A stretch of DNA of 64,000 nucleotides from an uncultured eubacterium 1-6. GTDB taxonomy: Bacteria; Bacillota; Clostridia; Lachnospirales; Lachnospiraceae. Below the pieces are notes generated by a model, which had not been told where the DNA came from, did no database searches, and was given only the letters and a program-made list of their open reading frames with translations. Of this stretch, positions 58,968-64,000 are shown one piece after another; the first letter of the stretch is position 1, and every line of letters starts with the position of its first letter. Made by a program: the position numbers and the translations under genes. Location of the stretch: assembly GCA_903789595.1 (NCBI GenBank), contig CAIFEZ010000010.1, positions 1 to 64,000 on the forward strand. Reading direction: 5' to 3'.

Positions 58968-59699
58968 ATGAAACAGATAAATGTAGTGGGCATCGGACCC
59001 GGTGCCTGGGAAAAAATGACAGTGGAAGCCGCCGAGGCTCTGCAGAGCAGCGACACGATCATCGGGTACACCGTGTATATCGATCTGGTCAGGGATCATC
59101 TTCAGGGGAAGGAGTTCCTGTCTACCCCGATGCGAAAGGAAGTGGACCGCTGTGTTCTCGCCTTTGAGGAAGCCGAGAAGGACAAGAAGGTATCTATGAT
59201 CTGCAGCGGTGACGCGGGCGTATACGGAATGGCAGGCCTGATGTACGAGGTCGGAGAGCGTTACCCGGATGTGTCTTTGAGGATCATTCCCGGCGTGACG
59301 GCTGCCCTCGGCGGCGCGGCAGTGCTCGGCGCCCCGCTGATTCATGATTTCTGTCTGATCAGCCTGTCAGATCTCCTCACTCCGATCGAGAAGATCGAGA
59401 AGCGTCTGGCCGCGGCCGGGAAGGCGGATTTCGCGATCGTGATCTATAACCCGCAGAGCCGCAAGAGATCCGACTATCTTCAGAAGGCTTGCGATATTCT
59501 TTTGAAGTACCGGAAGGACGACAATGTCTGCGGAATCGTGGAGAATATCGGCAGAGAGGGAGAGTCGATGAAGATTCTGACGCTCCGGGAGCTCCGGGAT
59601 ACGCCGGTCAACATGTTTACGACCGTCTTTATCGGAAATTCTCAGACAAAGGTCGTCGGCGGACACATGGTGACGCCGAGAGGGTATCGGAATGTATGA
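58968..59699 (+). CDS. cbiH: cobalt-precorrin-3B C17-methyltransferase
   Basis: SAM-dependent methylase causing ring contraction, 243 residues. VVGIGPGAWEKMTVEAAEAL, DTIIGYTVYIDLV, SMICSGDAGVYGMAGLMYEV, PGVTAALGGAAVLGAPLIHDF and VIYNPQSRKRSDYL are CobJ/CbiH motifs. ATG 58968 has GGAGAAGAAGG upstream; the open frame begins at 58881 but the extra Arg-rich 29 residues are not conserved. It overlaps the next gene by 8 bp. Confidence 0.95.
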   Translation: MKQINVVGIGPGAWEKMTVEAAEALQSSDTIIGYTVYIDLVRDHLQGKEFLSTPMRKEVDRCVLAFEEAEKDKKVSMICSGDAGVYGMAGLMYEVGERYPDVSLRIIPGVTAALGGAAVLGAPLIHDFCLISLSDLLTPIEKIEKRLAAAGKADFAIVIYNPQSRKRSDYLQKACDILLKYRKDDNVCGIVENIGREGESMKILTLRELRDTPVNMFTTVFIGNSQTKVVGGHMVTPRGYRNV

Positions 59700-60606
59700 T
59701 GTATTCTTGTTCGCGGGCACGACGGAGGGCCGCATTCTGGCGGACCGCCTGAAGGAACTGGAGACATGTAAGGTCTGCTGCTTTACGGCGACCGAATACG
59801 GCAAAAGTCTGATCGCTCCTGGAAAAAATCTGGACGTCCGGAGCGGACGGCTCACGGAAGAGGAGATGCTCCGCGAGATCCGGGAGAACACGGCGGAGGA
59901 TGCCGTCGTCATCGACGCTACCCATCCGTATGCCGCCGCGGTGACGGAGAACATCCGAAAGGCCTGTGACGAGGCCGGAAGGAGATATGTCCGCGTGCTG
60001 CGCGGTACGACTCTGGAGCGGACGACGCCGGAGGATCAGAATCGGGTGAACCCGGGTAATCAGACGGCACAGAAGAATCAGGATCGGATAAAAGCAGAAA
60101 ACTCTAGGTCATCTGGTGAATCCGCGGGCAGCTTCGCTGCGGACGATTGTTACGAGCTTTCCGACGGAAATGTCGTGGTCGGAAGCACGGAGGAGGCGGC
60201 TGCGTGGCTCGCCGGGACACAGGGAAATGTCCTCCTGACGACCGGAAGCAAGGAACTTGGGGTCTTCACCTCGGTTCCGGACTATCAGGAGCGCTTCTAC
60301 GCCAGAGTGCTTTCTCTTCCGGCTGTCGTGGCCTCGTGCGCGGCGCTCGGCTTTCAGGGAAAAAATCTGATCTGCATGCAGGGACCGTTTTCCGAGGAGA
60401 TGAACATTGCCCTGATTCATCAGACAAAGGCGAGGTATCTGGTCACGAAGGACACCGGAAGAGAGGGCGGTTTTCCGGAGAAGGAAAGCGCGGCAAAGGC
60501 CTGCGGCTGCCGGATGATCATCATCCGGAGGCCTCTCGAGGAGAAGGGCATTTCCGTGGAGGAATGCGTGAGACAGATCCGGAAACGGAGCGGACATGAC
60601 GATTGA
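59692..60606 (+). CDS. cbiJ: cobalt-precorrin-6A reductase
   Basis: Reduces precorrin-6A with NAD(P)H; 304 residues. Start YDVFLFAGTTEGRILADRL, IDATHPYAAAVTENIRKAC, TTGSKELGVFTSVPDYQERFYARVLS and IAMCMQGPFSEEMN-like NLICMQGPFSEEMN segments are CobK/CbiJ features. A polar insert (about residues 110-150, rich in Asn/Gln/Ser) makes it longer than the usual 250-260. Start overlaps the cbiH stop. Confidence 0.92.
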   Translation: MYDVFLFAGTTEGRILADRLKELETCKVCCFTATEYGKSLIAPGKNLDVRSGRLTEEEMLREIRENTAEDAVVIDATHPYAAAVTENIRKACDEAGRRYVRVLRGTTLERTTPEDQNRVNPGNQTAQKNQDRIKAENSRSSGESAGSFAADDCYELSDGNVVVGSTEEAAAWLAGTQGNVLLTTGSKELGVFTSVPDYQERFYARVLSLPAVVASCAALGFQGKNLICMQGPFSEEMNIALIHQTKARYLVTKDTGREGGFPEKESAAKACGCRMIIIRRPLEEKGISVEECVRQIRKRSGHDD

Positions 60607-60620
60607 CAGGAGAATGAAAG

Positions 60621-61919
60621 ATGAGTGAAATTGCCGTGATTGGCATTGGCATGGGAACAGAAAAGGGCCTGACCGTAGAGGCGGCGGATTTTATCCGATC
60701 TTCGGATCTTCTGATCGGCGCGGAGCGGATGCTGCGGGATGTCGCGGGAGCGGGACAGGAGACGCTGACGGAATATCTCCCCGCAAAGGTTGCCGCGGCG
60801 ATCGATGCGCATCCGGAGGCTTCCAGAATCGCCGTGCTGATGTCCGGCGACGTCGGTTTTTTCAGCGGAGCGAAGAAGCTGTACGCGGCGATCGATACGC
60901 TGAACAGCCCGGACAATCAGATCCGTATTCTGCCGGGGATTTCGTCTGTCGTCTATTTCTGCAGCCAGCTCCGGATTTCCTGGGAGGATGTGAGGCTTGT
61001 GAGCATGCATGGCGCAAGCTGCAACATCATCGGCGAGATCTGCCGGAACGGAAAGGTTTTTTCCATCCTCGGCACAAAGGATCAGGCGGCGGAGATCTGC
61101 CGGAAGCTGATTACCTACGATATGAACGAGGTGACGGTACATGTCGGGGAGAATCTCGGATATCCGGATGAGAAGATCCTCTCTGGGCGTCCGGTCGATT
61201 TCGCGGAATACGAATCATCTGCTCTGAGTGTGATTCTGGTAGAAAATCCGAATGTAAATCCCGTCGTCACGAGCGGAGTGGCGGACGAGGCGTTTCTCCG
61301 GGACAAGGTCCCCATGACGAAGGAGGAGGTCCGCATCGTTTCCATGGGAAAGCTCCGGCTGACGGACCGCTCGGTCGTATACGATATCGGCGCCGGCAGC
61401 GGCTCGTGTTCGGTCGAGGCGGCGCTCCGGGCGGTGAACGGAAAGGTGTATTCGATTGAGAAAAATCCGGCGGCGGTGCGGCTTCTCTATTCGAACAAGC
61501 TGAAGTTCCGAGTGGACAATATGGAGATTGTGGAAGGACTGGCGCCGGAGGCGCTGGAGGGTCTTCCGGTGCCGACCCATGCCTTTCTCGGCGGAACCGG
61601 CGGAAATATGGAGGAAATCCTCCGGATCCTTCTGGACAAGAATCCCCGGATCCGCGTCGTGCTCAATGCCATCACCCTTGAGACGGTCACACAGGCGCTG
61701 GAAATCCTGAAAAAGCTGCCCTTTGGTGAACCGGACATCGCCTGCATCACGGTCGCAAAATCGAAGAAGGCGGGGCCCTATCACATGATGATGGGCCAGA
61801 ACCCGGTGTATGTCATCACAGCGGAGGGCGCCGCGGCGGAAGACTCGGAGGATGAGCTGAAGAAAGCGCTCGTTCACACCGGAGTTGACGGCGAGAAGCT
61901 CGAAGAAGAACATTTGTAA
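60621..61919 (+). CDS. cbiET: CbiE-CbiT fusion, cobalt-precorrin-7/6B methyltransferase
   Basis: Bifunctional enzyme, 432 residues. Residues 1 to about 205 are the C5-methylase CbiE (VIGIGMGTEKGLTVEAADFI, DLLIGAERML, MSGDVGFFSGAKKLY, PGISSVVYFC). From about 225, CbiT is the decarboxylating C15-methylase (FLRDKVPMTKEEVR, VYDIGAGSGSCSVEAA with SAM loop, VYSIEKNPAAV, AFLGGTGGNMEEIL). Equivalent to CobL. The ATG has AGGAGAATGAAAG upstream. Confidence 0.95.
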   Translation: MSEIAVIGIGMGTEKGLTVEAADFIRSSDLLIGAERMLRDVAGAGQETLTEYLPAKVAAAIDAHPEASRIAVLMSGDVGFFSGAKKLYAAIDTLNSPDNQIRILPGISSVVYFCSQLRISWEDVRLVSMHGASCNIIGEICRNGKVFSILGTKDQAAEICRKLITYDMNEVTVHVGENLGYPDEKILSGRPVDFAEYESSALSVILVENPNVNPVVTSGVADEAFLRDKVPMTKEEVRIVSMGKLRLTDRSVVYDIGAGSGSCSVEAALRAVNGKVYSIEKNPAAVRLLYSNKLKFRVDNMEIVEGLAPEALEGLPVPTHAFLGGTGGNMEEILRILLDKNPRIRVVLNAITLETVTQALEILKKLPFGEPDIACITVAKSKKAGPYHMMMGQNPVYVITAEGAAAEDSEDELKKALVHTGVDGEKLEEEHL

Positions 61920-62012
61920 CTGTTAAGATCATTGGGGAAACTGCAGTTCACGGTATGTCTGAGCAGTTAAGCGTGTACAGCCTGCGCACCGCAGGCGGGG
62001 CGTCACTTATGG

Positions 62013-63476
62013 ATGAAGGAACAGATGGAAAAGAATGAGAAAATCAGAATCAGCCGGATCATGATTGCGGCGCCTTCCAGCGGAAGCGGCAAGACGCTGA
62101 TCACCTGCGGTCTGCTGAATCTTCTGAAAAAGAAAGGACTGAAGCCGGCCTCTTTTAAATGCGGACCGGATTTCATCGATCCGATGTTTCACACGAAGGT
62201 GCTCGGCACGAAGAGCCGGAACCTGGATACCTTCTTTACGGACCCGGACACGACCAGGTGCCTTCTTGCGCGGAACGCGAAGGATGCGGACCTGGCGGTT
62301 CTGGAAGGCGTGATGGGATATTACGACGGAATGGGAATCGACAGCTCCAGGGCGGGTGCCAGCGATCTGGCTTCCGTCACCGATACACCGGTCCTGCTGA
62401 TCGTTCCGGCAAAGGGAGTCAGCCGTTCCGTGCTTCCGCTGATCCGGGGATTTTTGGATTTTCAGGAAAAGCCCTGCATCCGGGGACTGATTCTGAACCG
62501 GGTTTCCGCGGGACTCTACCCGAGGATGAAGGAGATGATCGAGCGGGAGGTTGGAATTCCCGTGGTCGGCTACGTGCCGGTCGTGAAGGGCTGTGCGCTG
62601 GAGAGCCGGCATCTGGGACTCCTGATGCCGGATGAAATCGCCTCTTTCCAGGACAAGCTGGACCGGCTCGCGGAGATTCTGGATCAGACGATGGATATCG
62701 GACAGATTCTCAAAATCGCCGGGAGCGCTCCGGCGCTTTCCGTTCATTGCCCGGAGGAGACCTTCCGGTCAGGGAACCCGGAAGCGGCCGGTCAGGATGC
62801 GGCCGGCACTGCCGAACCTCGCGGAAAAGCGTACGGTGCGGGAAAACTCCGGATCGGACTCGCGAAGGATGAGGCCTTCTGCTTTTTCTACGAAGACAAT
62901 CTGGACCTCTTAAGGGAGATGGGCGCGGAGCTGGTTCCTTTTTCTCCGATGCGTGACGCAGGTCTTCCAGACGGTCTGGACGGTCTTCTGCTTCACGGCG
63001 GATACCCGGAGCTTTACGGCAGAGAGCTTTCGGAGAACACTCCGATGCGGGAGTCTGTAAGAAGTGCTGTGGCGGGCGGTCTTCCGACACTGGCTGAATG
63101 CGGCGGATTTCTCTACCTTCACCGCACACTGACCGATCCGGAGGGCAATGTGTGGCCGATGGCGGGTGTCTTTCCGGAGAACGCGTTTTATACCGGTCAT
63201 CTGACAAGGTTCGGATATCTGACGCTCACCGGCGGGACCATGTTCGGAAGAGACGTCGGAGAAATCCGGTCCCATGAGTTCCATTACTATGAATCTGAGA
63301 ATCCGGGCGATACCTTTCTCGCGAAAAAACCGGCAGGAAACCGTTCCTGGCGCTGCGTCAGAAGCACGGACACCATGTACGCCGGCTTTCCGCATCTGTA
63401 TTTCTATGCGAATCCGGAGGTCGCCGCTGCGTTTATGAAGAGGTGTGCAGAGTATCATGATAATAGAAACCTTTGA
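62013..63476 (+). CDS. cbiA: cobyrinate a,c-diamide synthase
   Basis: Amidates the a and c side chains with glutamine and ATP, 487 residues. N-terminal P-loop IMIAAPSSGSGKTLITCGLL, FKCGPDFIDPMFHTKVLG, VLEGVMGYYDGMG; C-terminal glutaminase with nucleophile Cys in LPTLAECGGFLYL and DGLLLHGGYPELYG. ATGs at 62013 and 62025 are both possible; AAGGA lies just before the second. The linker (about residues 255-275) is Ala/Gly-rich and variable. The next start overlaps its 3' end. Confidence 0.94.
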   Translation: MKEQMEKNEKIRISRIMIAAPSSGSGKTLITCGLLNLLKKKGLKPASFKCGPDFIDPMFHTKVLGTKSRNLDTFFTDPDTTRCLLARNAKDADLAVLEGVMGYYDGMGIDSSRAGASDLASVTDTPVLLIVPAKGVSRSVLPLIRGFLDFQEKPCIRGLILNRVSAGLYPRMKEMIEREVGIPVVGYVPVVKGCALESRHLGLLMPDEIASFQDKLDRLAEILDQTMDIGQILKIAGSAPALSVHCPEETFRSGNPEAAGQDAAGTAEPRGKAYGAGKLRIGLAKDEAFCFFYEDNLDLLREMGAELVPFSPMRDAGLPDGLDGLLLHGGYPELYGRELSENTPMRESVRSAVAGGLPTLAECGGFLYLHRTLTDPEGNVWPMAGVFPENAFYTGHLTRFGYLTLTGGTMFGRDVGEIRSHEFHYYESENPGDTFLAKKPAGNRSWRCVRSTDTMYAGFPHLYFYANPEVAAAFMKRCAEYHDNRNL

Positions 63477-64000
63477 CCATATTGTTCCGGCGGTGCTGCT
63501 CGGCGGGATTCTGGACCTTGCACTCGGAGATCCGCACGGGCTGTATCATCCGGTTCAGCTCATCGGGAAATTTATCACCTTCTTCGAGACTGTGTTCCGG
63601 AAGGCTTTTTCTTCCGGAAAAGCGGGAGAACGGACGGCTGGCGTCTGTACCGCGGTTTGTGTCACAGCGGTCGGCACGCTGATCCCCGCCCTGCTTCTGA
63701 AGCTTTTCTACCATGTGAATTTCTGGCTGGGGTTTGCCGTTGAGACGTTCTGGTGTTACCAGATTCTGGCGGCAAGATCGCTTCGGGATGAGAGCATGAA
63801 GGTCTACCGGGAGGTGAAGACCGGAGATCTCGGAAAGGCCAGAAAAGCGGTCTCAATGATTGTCGGCCGGGACACCGAAAGGCTGGACATGACGGGAGTC
63901 ACGAAGGCCGCGGTCGAGACCGTCGCCGAAAACGCCTCCGACGGCGTTGTGGCGCCGCTGATCTTTCTGATGATCGGCGGGGCGGCCGGGGGATTTTTCT
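63457..64000 (+). CDS. cbiB: adenosylcobinamide-phosphate synthase, 5' part (runs off window)
   Basis: Membrane protein that attaches aminopropanol (phosphate) to cobyric acid. About 181 residues seen, no stop before the window end. Hydrophobic start with LLGGILDLALGDPHGLYHPVQLIGKFI, later FWCYQILAARSLRDESMKVY, IVGRDTERLDMTGVTKAAVETVAENASDGVVAPL, all strong CbiB signatures. ATG 63457 overlaps the last 20 bp of cbiA; AGAGG lies upstream. Confidence 0.93.
   Translation, partial: MIIETFDHIVPAVLLGGILDLALGDPHGLYHPVQLIGKFITFFETVFRKAFSSGKAGERTAGVCTAVCVTAVGTLIPALLLKLFYHVNFWLGFAVETFWCYQILAARSLRDESMKVYREVKTGDLGKARKAVSMIVGRDTERLDMTGVTKAAVETVAENASDGVVAPLIFLMIGGAAGGFF

Overview
The window looks like chromosomal DNA from an anaerobic, gut-type member of the Clostridia, most likely a Lachnospiraceae. 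The signs are mid-GC coding DNA with strong AGGAGG-type ribosome sites, LPXTG pili with class C sortase, a leucine T-box, an anaerobic (early-cobalt) B12 pathway, a flavodiiron protein beside an acyl-CoA dehydrogenase, and an Rrf2 regulator. This placement is inferred from gene content; species cannot be fixed.

Layout. (1) 1-10.4 kb, +: a sortase-assembled pilus island: signal peptidase I, a large tip-type adhesin split by one frameshift, backbone pilin (LPHTG), class C sortase, minor pilin (LPQTG), second sortase. A small coiled-coil protein and a membrane diguanylate cyclase follow. (2) 12.2-16.3 kb, -: an Rrf2 regulator, an acyl-CoA dehydrogenase/ETF-alpha/rubredoxin fusion and a flavodiiron protein, which together suggest an O2- or NO-detoxifying electron chain. 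(3) 16.4-17.13 kb: a non-coding array of about 14 hairpins with a 51-52 bp period. (4) 17.2-27.7 kb, +: three prepilin-like proteins and a 2522-residue protein that starts as a type IV pseudopilin and continues as a multidomain adhesin. (5) 27.9-32.8 kb, -: a folate operon folE-HD-folP-folBK-folC behind a structured leader with terminator hairpins. (6) 32.9-36.5 kb: a LysR regulator with a repeat insertion, a CapA-like protein and a Phd/RelE toxin-antitoxin pair. (7) 36.6-46.4 kb: a heterodimeric ABC exporter (-), a very large MacB-like ABC protein (+) and the proline symporter PutP (+). (8) 46.4-50.6 kb: a T-box leader with leuA, then thrC. (9) 50.7-64 kb, +: a B12 cluster, first the lower-ligand/nucleotide-loop genes (cobT, cobU, cobS, a short cobU-like gene, cobC, an amidohydrolase), then corrin-ring genes (cbiD, cbiF, cbiG, cbiH, cbiJ, cbiET, cbiA) and the start of cbiB, which runs off the window.

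Two copies of a 209-210 bp palindromic MITE-like element lie in opposite orientation at 48.7 and 55.4 kb. They bracket thrC and the cobT-to-amidohydrolase block and separate it from the cbi block.

The most unusual items are the hairpin array, the giant pseudopilin with a glycine-rich ALK/phage-adhesin-like domain, the three-part flavoenzyme-rubredoxin fusion, the folE leader, and the minisatellite inside the LysR effector domain. All functional calls are from reading the sequence; no database search was run.
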